NCBI GenBank assembly: GCA_964528425.1
Contig: CAZGTD010000014.1
Location: 1-46,812, forward strand
DNA from: UBA3263 sp964528425
GTDB lineage: Bacteria; Bacteroidota; Bacteroidia; Bacteroidales; Muribaculaceae
Direction: 5' to 3'
DNA: 46,812 bases
Positions within the stretch are counted from its first letter, which is position 1. Every line of letters begins with the position of its first letter. Below the pieces are notes generated by a model that was not told the origin of the DNA, made no database searches, and saw nothing but the letters and a program-made list of their open reading frames with translations. Positions 14,664 to 22,344 of the stretch are shown here, in pieces. The translations under genes and the position numbers were made by a program.

Positions 14664-15941
14664 ATGAGGATACCAATCATTATGCTAAAAAGAATTCTTA
14701 TGTACTCAAGACTTGTTGTGGTCGCAACCTCGATGAGTGTGATTACCTCCTGTTCGAAAGATTACAATCTTGAACCGCAATACACCGAAACATCAATGAA
14801 TATCCAACAATATAAATGGGTATGCCGGACCAGTGATGAGCCGCTTGTTGATGATGATTATCAGTGGGCAATATTCGATGACTATGTGATTACTTTGTAT
14901 TTTGTAAGTGATTACGAGTGTGTGATACGCTACTACAGAAAGCACTTTGATACCGATGATGGCACTTCGTATACCCGTGATTCACAGACAGTCAAATATA
15001 CTACTCAAGGGAGCAACATCATCTTAGATTATTCAGACTATACTGAAACAGAATTTGTATATGGTGGTGAGTTCATCTCCAGCAAAAATTTCGTGTATGA
15101 GAAAGAAGAAATCACATACTCAGATAGAGAATGGTTGGAGGAAAATTTCAAGCATATTGAACTTGATCCTGACGAGTCAACATCGAAAGCATTTAAGGGC
15201 CTTAAGGAGATTTATGCCGACACATGGGGTGGTGTTGCTTTTGGTAACCCACAATGTGACGATGAAGGTCGTCTCACTTACTACAAAGCGATGTTTAACC
15301 GTAATATGAGGTATGAGTATTCAGGAAATACTATCATATCAAAGTGCGGCACTGAATATGGATACGAACAAAACACCTATACACTCTCAAATGGCCTTAT
15401 AACATCTTTTGTGCGACAATCATATGATGAAGATGGACTGCGCTATACGGATTACTATACCATTAAGTATGATAGCGATAAGCGTATAGTTCAGATAATT
15501 TCTGATGATAGAGAGGGCAACTATTATTCAAAGACGTATTATAATTTCAAATGGAACTCATCAGGAGATTTGTATGAATCCAATTATGTGAACTATGATG
15601 AATCTAATGACCCGTCATATACATATACCTATGAATATCTTTCATCGTCAGCACAAACGCCATGTATGATTTTAGGTGGAAATGAGCTTTGGTGTGCTTT
15701 TAATCTCAACATAGACCCTATACTTGTAATGGAGAGTTACTATGGGAATTCCATGCCAAAACACAACATCAAATCGAAATATGCTGTTATGGTTTTCAAT
15801 CAAAAGCCGTACGAGCGTTACAACTGGGCATATAACTTCGACTCAAAGGGACGAATCACCAAAGTAACACAAGAACTTGAAGACCTCTTTGACAACGGCA
15901 AAGATGATGAGACCAAAGTATTCACATTTAAATGGGAATAA
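14664..15941 (+). CDS. lipoprotein with C-terminal domain shared with the downstream lipoproteins
   Basis: A 425-residue predicted lipoprotein; the signal ends ATSMSVITSC (Cys30). An internal ATG at 14682 would give a tighter signal peptide (Cys24) and may be the true start. The N-terminal half is a beta-rich domain with no family I recognise. The C-terminal half has YD-like strands (YDSDKRIVQIISDD, NFDSKGRITKVTQ), a YYGNSMP segment and ends TFKWE. The same layout (a (Y/G)GxxP element, (F/Y)xxxxGxPxxxx, terminal (S/T)(F/L)KW) occurs in the lipoproteins at 17672, 19328 and 20239; DUF4595 is my tentative family guess. Base composition is more AT-rich than that of flanking core genes. It lies directly after the structured RNA terminator. 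Confidence 0.8.
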   Translation: MRIPIIMLKRILMYSRLVVVATSMSVITSCSKDYNLEPQYTETSMNIQQYKWVCRTSDEPLVDDDYQWAIFDDYVITLYFVSDYECVIRYYRKHFDTDDGTSYTRDSQTVKYTTQGSNIILDYSDYTETEFVYGGEFISSKNFVYEKEEITYSDREWLEENFKHIELDPDESTSKAFKGLKEIYADTWGGVAFGNPQCDDEGRLTYYKAMFNRNMRYEYSGNTIISKCGTEYGYEQNTYTLSNGLITSFVRQSYDEDGLRYTDYYTIKYDSDKRIVQIISDDREGNYYSKTYYNFKWNSSGDLYESNYVNYDESNDPSYTYTYEYLSSSAQTPCMILGGNELWCAFNLNIDPILVMESYYGNSMPKHNIKSKYAVMVFNQKPYERYNWAYNFDSKGRITKVTQELEDLFDNGKDDETKVFTFKWE

Positions 15942-15950
15942 TATGAAAGT

Positions 15951-16154
15951 ATGGAAAACATCTTTGGATCAAACGAAAATCAGTATTATGTAACGCCTAA
16001 TGTAGTTTTGTATTCCAAAGATATGTTAATGATAATTTCATATCCTGCCTGTAATTACAGAATCGAATATGAGATCCCATATGTGGTTAAAGAGATTAAG
16101 TATTATGCGTTCGAGAATAGTGCAAAACATGTACAACAAGCACCTATCCAGTAA
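15951..16154 (+). pseudogene. remnant of a BspA-type LRR gene
   Basis: A 67-codon open frame whose product aligns without gaps to an internal piece of the neighbouring LRR protein (encoded at about 16943-17115). I count by eye about 32 identities in 57 positions, including YSKDM versus YTKDM and VKEIKYYAF versus VKEIKYRAF. It has no signal peptide and less than two repeat units, so it is best read as the leftover of a decayed or recombined paralogue. It is diverged, not a recent copy. Nine nucleotides separate it from the upstream lipoprotein stop. Confidence 0.65.
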
Positions 16155-16186
16155 TGACTAATTATTAAGACGTAATATTTTGATAT

Positions 16187-17650
16187 ATGAAAAAGAGAGC
16201 TATGGCTTTATTTCTGGCCGCGTGTTATTTCTTCACTACGTTTGCGAGGTATGATTTTATATACAATGATTTATACTTTTATATTAATAATGACAATACT
16301 TGTACAGTAGCAGAAGGAGGTCATTATTCAGGAAACTTAATTATTCCTGAAGTAGCATATTATAAAGGGAAAAGTTATACTGTTACAGGAATAGGGTATG
16401 CAGCCTTTATGTGGAGTTACGGTTTAAAAACTATAACCATTCCGAGTACAGTTACGAGCATAGGTCCTAGTGCTTTTTATGAGTGTCCCGATTTATACTC
16501 AATTACGATTCCTGATGCAGTTACTGATATTGGACTAAATGCCTTTTATAAATGCTCAAGCCTAACATCCATAACAATCCCTAAAAATGTGTCGGAAATT
16601 GACCTGGGTGCATTTTCATCATGTGATAAACTGACGGAGATAATAGTTGCCAAAGGAAATAAGTCATATACAACACAAGAGGGTGTATTGTTTAATAAAG
16701 AGAAATCTCTGTTAGTTGTCTATCCGGCTGGAAAATCAGAAACTGAATATATAATTCCATCGGAAGTAGAAATATTTGAAAGCAAAGCCTTCGAGGGCAA
16801 TAAATACATAGAAGTTGTAAAGTTCTCCGAGTCTATTCGAAAAATCGGATATGATTGTTTTGCGGAATGTTCGTCTCTTAAATACGTAGATATTAAGAAT
16901 GCTGAATTGGGACTCAATACGTTTGATAATTGCAATAGTCTTGAAAATATAATAGTATCTCAAAGTAATCCGTATCATACCGCTCAGGATGGCGTTCTCT
17001 ATACTAAAGATATGTCAACGCTGCTTAAATATCCCGCAGGAAACTCTCGAACGGAATATCAGGTTCCTTATGGTGTTAAAGAAATAAAATACAGAGCATT
17101 TGCAAATAGTTCAAAATTAAAGTCGATAAAGTTACCAATCTCCCTGATAACAATAGAAGGTAACTCCTTTACAAATTGTTCGGATTTAAAATCATTAACT
17201 ATTCCAAATTCTGTTATAGAGATTGGAGGGGGAGCATTCTCCGAGTGTAAAAATATGACCTCGCTAACAATGTCAACATCAATTTATAAAACTGGGGCGT
17301 TAATTTGTTATGGCTGTTCTGCTTTGCGTTCTATAACATATCTTTCAAAAGATCCTTATGAAATTGATGTTGAGACATTCACATCTGATCAGTATGAAAA
17401 TGTGTTGTTAAACTGCTATCTTTATTCAATGGATCAGATTGAAGTAACTGAGCCGTGGTGTAATTTTAAGAATCGGTTTGGACGCAATGAATTTTTTATT
17501 GACTCAATAGAGGAAATTTCCAGCTACGACAATGAATCTACGATTGTTTATGACCTTCACGGAGTCAAGGTAGGAAATCGTGTTGATGATTTACGCAAGG
17601 GTATTTATATTATCCGACAAGGTTCCAAAACAATCAAAAAAGCTATATAA
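16187..17650 (+). CDS. BspA-type leucine-rich repeat surface protein
   Basis: A 487-residue exported protein: signal-like start (MKKRAMALFLAACYFFTTFA), then about 15 irregular LRR_5/BspA repeats from residue 45 to 400 of the type CSSLTSITIPKNVSEIDLGAF. Two repeats are interrupted by the longer insert NxxYxTxxGVLxxKxxxxLxxYPAG. The last 35 residues (VYDLHGVKVGNRVDDLRKGI, then YIIRQGSKTIKKAI) resemble the short C-terminal strand pair that follows many secreted Bacteroidales proteins and is sometimes a type IX sorting signal; that assignment is inference. BspA-type proteins commonly bind host or bacterial surface molecules. The next gene starts 21 nt after this stop, so it probably heads or joins the lipoprotein/barrel operon. 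Confidence 0.88.
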   Translation: MKKRAMALFLAACYFFTTFARYDFIYNDLYFYINNDNTCTVAEGGHYSGNLIIPEVAYYKGKSYTVTGIGYAAFMWSYGLKTITIPSTVTSIGPSAFYECPDLYSITIPDAVTDIGLNAFYKCSSLTSITIPKNVSEIDLGAFSSCDKLTEIIVAKGNKSYTTQEGVLFNKEKSLLVVYPAGKSETEYIIPSEVEIFESKAFEGNKYIEVVKFSESIRKIGYDCFAECSSLKYVDIKNAELGLNTFDNCNSLENIIVSQSNPYHTAQDGVLYTKDMSTLLKYPAGNSRTEYQVPYGVKEIKYRAFANSSKLKSIKLPISLITIEGNSFTNCSDLKSLTIPNSVIEIGGGAFSECKNMTSLTMSTSIYKTGALICYGCSALRSITYLSKDPYEIDVETFTSDQYENVLLNCYLYSMDQIEVTEPWCNFKNRFGRNEFFIDSIEEISSYDNESTIVYDLHGVKVGNRVDDLRKGIYIIRQGSKTIKKAI

Positions 17651-17671
17651 TTAACTAATTTATTTGAAAAA

Positions 17672-18556
17672 ATGAGAAAATTTGGGAAAGTGGCGGCTGT
17701 AGTCGCGTTGTGTGGACTCGGACTGTGGGGGATTACCTCCTGCGGGCCTGATAATCCGGAGCCTGAACCACGGCCCGGAATAAATGATGAAACAACAGGA
17801 GATGCGTCCGGTCTCTGGGTTTTCTCCGAGATGAAATATGAAAAGGATTCAGGTTCAGAAACGAGAATAGAGTCCTATAGTTTTAAATATAGCAATTCTC
17901 CTGCACGAATAGTTGAAGTGAATGTGGATTCAAAGTATTCATACGAAGGTCCGTTAATAAGTAATACCCATAATTACACTTATTCATATCATAAGTTAGG
18001 CATCTATTGTAATGACGAACTTGAATTCTCTTTAGACAATGGGCTTTTTTCATACAACAGTAAGCATTGTTTCGGTGGCTATACAAATTATTCCGCAGAT
18101 AAATATGTTGAAAATCAGCATATAGATTGGGGCGATGATTATTACGATGATTATAGTTGTAGCTGGAAGAATGGTTTATTAACAAAAGTAACTTACTTAG
18201 AGGCAACCAACGTTGATTATAGCGAGACCAAATTTACGATAGCATATTCATCAAATAACAACATAAATAAAGGTTGTTATAGAATGTTGAACTCATTTAT
18301 GTTGTCTACTATTTTTGACGGAGATTATAGTGTTTTTGGAAATCCGGTTGTGGCTTTTGGCGGCTACTATGGTCAATTACCTAATCAATTGATTAGTGAG
18401 GTTGCATATTCTTACGATTACAACAACTATGATGGTAGTGTTCCCGTTTTATTTGAATTTTCCAATATTGATAATAACGGGTGTCCTCAAACGCTGAAAA
18501 TAACATATTTAGATGGAGATAAAGATGTAATTTCTTTTAAATGGGAAAAATTATGA
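17672..18556 (+). CDS. SCGPD-type lipoprotein, DUF4595-like
   Basis: A 294-residue lipoprotein: signal MRKFGKVAAVVALCGLGLWG with lipobox ITSC (Cys24), then a proline/glutamate linker (GPDNPEPEPRPG) and a beta-rich body. Landmarks shared with the paralogue at 19328: LWVFSEM after the linker, CYRMLNSFMLSTIF, GGYYGQLPNQLISEV, NIDNNGCPQTLKITY and terminal SFKWEKL. Similarity to the DUF4595 porin-like family is from memory and tentative. It probably sits on the outer membrane, possibly exposed at the surface, because an acidic stretch follows the Cys. It overlaps the next gene by 4 bases (ATGA). Confidence 0.85.
   Translation: MRKFGKVAAVVALCGLGLWGITSCGPDNPEPEPRPGINDETTGDASGLWVFSEMKYEKDSGSETRIESYSFKYSNSPARIVEVNVDSKYSYEGPLISNTHNYTYSYHKLGIYCNDELEFSLDNGLFSYNSKHCFGGYTNYSADKYVENQHIDWGDDYYDDYSCSWKNGLLTKVTYLEATNVDYSETKFTIAYSSNNNINKGCYRMLNSFMLSTIFDGDYSVFGNPVVAFGGYYGQLPNQLISEVAYSYDYNNYDGSVPVLFEFSNIDNNGCPQTLKITYLDGDKDVISFKWEKL
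17733..17748 (+). repeat. 16-nt lipobox repeat, copy 1
   Basis: TTACCTCCTGCGGGCC encodes the end of the lipobox and CGP. The identical string recurs at 19401 and 20294 in otherwise diverged genes; a 10-nt version is at 14743. Confidence 0.8.
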
Positions 18557-19323
18557 ATAAAACGATTAAGTTAGCAGCTGCTGTTGCAGTTTTATTTGGT
18601 GCTCATTTCGGAGCTCAGGCTCAGAGCGCGCCGGCTCAAAATGAAGTTTCGGGAGTGTCGCTTGCCGATGCTCGGAAATATTCGCGGTTTATAATGTCGT
18701 ATGAGATGACCGGGTTCACTACTAATGAGGAAGCCCACGGTTCCTTCAACGGTAAGGACAGTCGCTATCTCAACGGTTTCGGTCTTGCACTGATGCACGG
18801 AGAGAAATTACCGCATAATATTCCGCTTTATATTGAGTTCGGACTAAAATTTCATATGGGCTTCTGGGGCAAAGAAGAGCGTAAGAGCGTGCTCGGCAGT
18901 TATTACACGCTTACCCAGCGTATGCAGAATATGACATTTACGGTTCCGCTTAACATCAATTATCGTATAAAATTTTCGGAAAGGATGTATATAGCGCCTT
19001 TTGTGGGTCTTAATATGAAGGTTAACGCTATGTTACGCTCCAGGGGTAAATATTCCGATAACTATTATAAGGATTTCGGAATTGATAAGGATAAGGCCTC
19101 AAAGTGGCATAATTATTTGTCGCCGAAAGATGAAAACGGAAATGAAACAACCGAAGAACCGTGGAAGGTTATTCAGTTCGGTTGGCAAGCCGGTGTCGCC
19201 TTTACTATCAATGACCTAAATCTCGGAGTAAGTTATGGAACTGACTTTATTCCGGCGTGTAAGAGCAATAAAGCGCGCATAAATTCATCAACTCTTTCAA
19301 TAAGTCTTGCAGTCCCCATATAA
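18553..19323 (+). CDS. outer-membrane beta-barrel protein
   Basis: 256 residues. The ATG at 18553 overlaps the preceding stop (ATGA) and opens a clear signal peptide (MNKTIKLAAAVAVLFGAHFG, cleavage after AQAQ). The body alternates strands and loops as in small 8-10 strand barrels: LYIEFGLKFHMGFWG, MTFTVPLNINYRI, MYIAPFVGLNMKV, IQFGWQAGVAFTINDLNLGVSYGTDF, ending LSISLAVPI. The family is probably the porin/OmpA-like beta-barrel group of Bacteroidetes; ligand or partner is unknown. Being between two paralogous lipoproteins in one operon suggests a surface complex, but that is inference. Confidence 0.82.
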   Translation: MNKTIKLAAAVAVLFGAHFGAQAQSAPAQNEVSGVSLADARKYSRFIMSYEMTGFTTNEEAHGSFNGKDSRYLNGFGLALMHGEKLPHNIPLYIEFGLKFHMGFWGKEERKSVLGSYYTLTQRMQNMTFTVPLNINYRIKFSERMYIAPFVGLNMKVNAMLRSRGKYSDNYYKDFGIDKDKASKWHNYLSPKDENGNETTEEPWKVIQFGWQAGVAFTINDLNLGVSYGTDFIPACKSNKARINSSTLSISLAVPI

Positions 19324-19327
19324 TATT

Positions 19328-20242
19328 ATGAAATCGATATTCAATAAACGCTCAAAATTTATCGGCGCAATGATTGGCGCGCTGTTGCTCTGCTCGGGAA
19401 TTACCTCCTGCGGGCCCGATTCGGAGCCGGCCCCCGAGCCAAGCGGTGACTTCGCGGATGATAGCGCAAACGCTTCGGAACTTTGGGTAATTTCAGAAAT
19501 GGTAAGTTCGTATAGCTATGACCGACCGGGGTGGAGCGACAATCGAACCGATACGGAGACACGGTTTACATATAGCCGCTATCCAATCAGAATAGATGAG
19601 CTGAGTGAGACTACGACCAAATATAATGTCAGCAGTGGCACTCCTTATGTTTATTCAGAAACAGATAAGTATACCTACAGTCAGTTATCGATATTTGTTA
19701 ATGGCAGCAATGATTTTACTTTAGTTAATGGATTGCTTTCGACTGAAACCGGAATAGAGGGCTATAGCCGTTACTCGGCTGATAAACATATAGAGTATGA
19801 GTTTATTGACCTTGGAGATGATAATTACATTGAATTTACTTATAAATGGAATGACGGTAACCTAATTGAAGCTACACACGAAGAAACGGATACTGATCTT
19901 CACTATACCGGTAAATATAGGTTCGCTTATTTATCAGATACAAGGATTTCGCCAAGTTGCTATAGAATTTTGAACTCGATTATTTTGGCGAAGGTGTTTA
20001 ACTATAAAGATAATACTTTTGGTTATCCGGTATTAACGTTTGGCGGTTATCATGGCAGTCTGCCAAAGCAACTAATTTCTGAAGTTTCTTTTTCCTCCGA
20101 AAATAATAGAAACGAATATTTATATAAACCGGCGCTTTTCGAATTTAAAAATATTGATCAGAACGGATGTCCTCGTTCACTGACGGTTAAATATAACGAT
20201 AATTCACAATCTAACTATTCTTTTAAGTGGATAAAACTATGA
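19328..20242 (+). CDS. SCGPD-type lipoprotein, paralogue of the 17672 product
   Basis: 304 residues from the ATG at 19328, four bases after the barrel gene stop. Signal MKSIFNKRSKFIGAMIGALL with lipobox ITSC (Cys28), then GPDSEPAPEPSG. It matches the 17672 protein along its length: LWVISEM, CYRILNSIILAKVF, GGYHGSLPKQLISEV, NIDQNGCPRSLTVKY and terminal SFKWIKL. The pair clearly arose by duplication, with the barrel gene now between them. Function unknown; DUF4595-like fold is a tentative guess. It overlaps the next gene by 4 bases. Confidence 0.85.
   Translation: MKSIFNKRSKFIGAMIGALLLCSGITSCGPDSEPAPEPSGDFADDSANASELWVISEMVSSYSYDRPGWSDNRTDTETRFTYSRYPIRIDELSETTTKYNVSSGTPYVYSETDKYTYSQLSIFVNGSNDFTLVNGLLSTETGIEGYSRYSADKHIEYEFIDLGDDNYIEFTYKWNDGNLIEATHEETDTDLHYTGKYRFAYLSDTRISPSCYRILNSIILAKVFNYKDNTFGYPVLTFGGYHGSLPKQLISEVSFSSENNRNEYLYKPALFEFKNIDQNGCPRSLTVKYNDNSQSNYSFKWIKL
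19401..19420 (+). repeat. lipobox repeat, copy 2
   Basis: Contains the 16-nt string of copy 1 plus four further bases (CGAT) that are identical to copy 3 at 20294-20313. Confidence 0.8.
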
Positions 20243-21042
20243 ATAAAAACGCATATTCGTTAATTGCTTTACTTTTTGCATCTATGGCGGTGTTTACCTC
20301 CTGCGGGCCCGATCCTGATCCGGACCCCGCGCCCGATGATAATGACGCAATTGGCAATTCGGGCTGGGTCATTTCCGAGATTTTTAGTGATTCTGAAGAC
20401 GGAAGCGACATTTATTATTATGATAATAAGGGGAGAGTGGTTAGAATGGAAATTTCTGACAACTCTACAGAAACTCTTACATATTCAGAAAACGGTATTA
20501 CGTTGTTTGACGGTAATGGACGGCCGCAGATGTATTGGGATGTAATCAACGGTTTGGTCCAAAATTGCTTTGAAGGTGATGATTTTTCTGAAAATTATCA
20601 GTATAATTCCAAACGTCAGTTGGTTGGTATATATATATCAGAAGAAAACGGCCGTTATACCTATGAAAAGGAGTTGACCTGGAATGGAAATGACTTGACC
20701 TCGTTTACTTCGCGTGAGAAAATGCCAAATGGCGCCTATGGGCAGACGGGGAATGCTACAATAAAATATGCCGATGCAACTGGTATGAATCCGGCTTGCA
20801 TTAAGCCTCTGAACCGTTATGCAATGACTATGATTTTTGGAATATATCCTGCGATTACTTTGAGCGGCTATTGCGGCGAAGTGCCGGAGTCTCTAATCGC
20901 CGGCTGTAATGCCATTAGTGAAGGTCAACCTCAAACAATAACCTACGGCAATTTTGATGAAAACGGCTGTCCTCGAAAAATGATAATTACAAGTTTGGGG
21001 ATAGGACGAAATATCTTGTCCCTAAAGTGGAAAAAAATATAG
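20239..21042 (+). CDS. SCGPD-type lipoprotein, shorter paralogue
   Basis: 267 residues; the ATG at 20239 overlaps the previous stop (ATGA). Signal MNKNAYSLIALLFASMAVFT with lipobox FTSC (Cys22), then GPDPDPDPAPDD. The middle has YD-repeat-like hairpins (YYYDNKGRVVRMEISD, YQYNSKRQLVGIYIS) and the C-terminal half keeps the cluster signatures: CIKPLNRYAMTMIF, SGYCGEVPESLIAGC, NFDENGCPRKMIITS, and SLKWKKI at the end. This member looks most like canonical DUF4595 (tentative). It is the last gene of the operon, followed by a strong terminator. Confidence 0.85.
   Translation: MNKNAYSLIALLFASMAVFTSCGPDPDPDPAPDDNDAIGNSGWVISEIFSDSEDGSDIYYYDNKGRVVRMEISDNSTETLTYSENGITLFDGNGRPQMYWDVINGLVQNCFEGDDFSENYQYNSKRQLVGIYISEENGRYTYEKELTWNGNDLTSFTSREKMPNGAYGQTGNATIKYADATGMNPACIKPLNRYAMTMIFGIYPAITLSGYCGEVPESLIAGCNAISEGQPQTITYGNFDENGCPRKMIITSLGIGRNILSLKWKKI
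20294..20313 (+). repeat. lipobox repeat, copy 3
   Basis: Identical over 20 nt to 19401-19420 and over 16 nt to 17733-17748, although the flanking coding sequence is diverged. Confidence 0.8.
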
Positions 21043-21066
21043 GAGACGCCATAGCTTGTATGTAAG

Positions 21067-21113
21067 GAGAGGCAGTCTATCGTAGATAGATAGACTGCCT
21101 CTCATAGGTTTTT
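21067..21113 (+). terminator. terminator of the lipoprotein operon
   Basis: A perfect 15-bp stem (21067-21081 with 21089-21103; left arm GAGAGGCAGTCTATC) has a 7-nt loop and is followed by ATAGG and five T residues. It lies 25 nt after the last lipoprotein gene and may also stop convergent traffic from the nitroreductase operon by its stem alone. Confidence 0.8.
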
Positions 21114-21120
21114 ATTACTG

Positions 21121-21648
21121 TTAGAGGTGGTTGCGGTGGATGCGGTCGGGGACCCACTTGTTCATCGGGGGCCGTGGAGTTTTCGGATAGCCGATGGGGA
21201 TCAGGTTGAAGGGCACGAGTTTATTGTCGAGGCGCAGGATTTCGGAGGCCGCTGCAATGCGGTCGCTGTGGGGATAGATGCAGGTCCAAACGCCTCCTAA
21301 GCCGAGGGCATTGGCGGCGAGCAGAATGTTTTCCGACGCTGCCGATAGGTCTTGAATCCACAGTGTGGAGTCTTCATCGTCGAGAAAGCGCTCGGGGTTG
21401 CCGCAAACTGCAATAGCCAGCGGGGCGTTGGCCACACATTTAGCGTAGGGAAGGGCATCTGCCAGCCGGCGGAGTTCCTCCGGGTCGTCGATGACTATAA
21501 ATTCCCAGGGTTGGCGATTAACGCCCGACGGTGCGGACATTGCCGCACGCAAAAGTGCCTCCCGAACATCGTCGGGCACCCGACGGTCAAGAAAGGTGCG
21601 CACACTGGTGCGCGAAAGTATGTTTTCGTAAGCAGAATTTGTTTCCAT
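21121..21648 (-). CDS. nitroreductase family protein
   Basis: A 175-residue FMN-dependent oxidoreductase of the nitroreductase superfamily. Motifs: SRTSVRTFLDRRVPDD (FMN phosphate contact), the APSGVNRQPWEFIVI loop near residues 39-53, and AANALGLGGVWTCIYP in the C-terminal half, ending GYPKTPRPP. The short length fits the smaller members of the family. The physiological substrate is unknown. It is the last gene of an operon with a metal-chelate ABC importer, so a reductive step on an imported cofactor or chelate is possible but unproven. Confidence 0.9.
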   Translation of the reverse strand: METNSAYENILSRTSVRTFLDRRVPDDVREALLRAAMSAPSGVNRQPWEFIVIDDPEELRRLADALPYAKCVANAPLAIAVCGNPERFLDDEDSTLWIQDLSAASENILLAANALGLGGVWTCIYPHSDRIAAASEILRLDNKLVPFNLIPIGYPKTPRPPMNKWVPDRIHRNHL

Positions 21649-21663
21649 GCCTTAAAAACACTC

Positions 21664-22344
21664 TCAGAAGCTGAAAGGTTCTCGAACAGGGTGCAACCCT
21701 TCGGGTGAGATGAGCAAAACTGTGTCGGCCTGACGGAAAGCCGGTTCGAGTTCGTGGGTTGAGTAGATGATGGTTTTGCCCTGTTCATGGGCCAGACGCG
21801 CCAGCAGGGCCGAAATTTCAAAGCGACCAACAACGTCGAGAAAGCTTGTTGGCTCATCGAGCAGAATCACAGGGGTTTCCTGGGCCAGGGCGCGTGCCAG
21901 CATTATGCGGCGCCTTTCGCCATCGGAGATGCGGGTTACTTTGCGGTCGGCAAAACCAAGCATATCAACTGCTTGGAGCGATTGGTCAACTATTTCACGG
22001 TCAGCGTCGCTCAGTCGCCCTAAAAGCCCGGTATAGGGCGCGCGACCGTAGGCCACAAGCTGGCGGCAGGTTAGATTTTCAACGCGTGGCGAGTCGGTGG
22101 TAACAACTGTAATCAGCCTGCAAAGCTCGCGCGGTTTAGCATCGGAGATGTTGATACTATTGATAATAATTTGGCCGTGGAGCGGTTTTTGCATGCCCGC
22201 TATGGTGCGAATCAGCGTTGATTTTCCGCTGCCGTTGCGACCTATAAGTGCCGTTAGGCTACCGTCGGAAATAGTAAGCGACTGGTTCTGAATCAGAGGC
22301 TTGGAGCGGTCGTTGGCTATTGTAAGGTTAAGCAGCTGAATCAT
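21664..22344 (-). CDS. ABC transporter ATP-binding protein, iron-chelate/cobalamin type
   Basis: A 226-residue ATPase. Walker A GRNGSGKST (35-43), signature ISDGE (139-143; the LSDGE form is characteristic of FecE/BtuD-type importers), Walker B VILLDEP (159-165), and the switch histidine in YSTHELE. Start overlaps the permease stop by 4 bases. It powers import by the adjacent permease and binding protein. Confidence 0.93.
   Translation of the reverse strand: MIQLLNLTIANDRSKPLIQNQSLTISDGSLTALIGRNGSGKSTLIRTIAGMQKPLHGQIIINSINISDAKPRELCRLITVVTTDSPRVENLTCRQLVAYGRAPYTGLLGRLSDADREIVDQSLQAVDMLGFADRKVTRISDGERRRIMLARALAQETPVILLDEPTSFLDVVGRFEISALLARLAHEQGKTIIYSTHELEPAFRQADTVLLISPEGLHPVREPFSF

Noticed and set aside
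16720..16978. Minus-strand frames inside the LRR gene
   Set aside because: Low-complexity shadows of the AT-rich LRR repeats.
17540..17650. Confident type IX secretion signal on the LRR protein
   Set aside because: The C-terminal strand pattern is suggestive but no other T9SS component is in the window and such tails also occur on proteins not shown to use the system.
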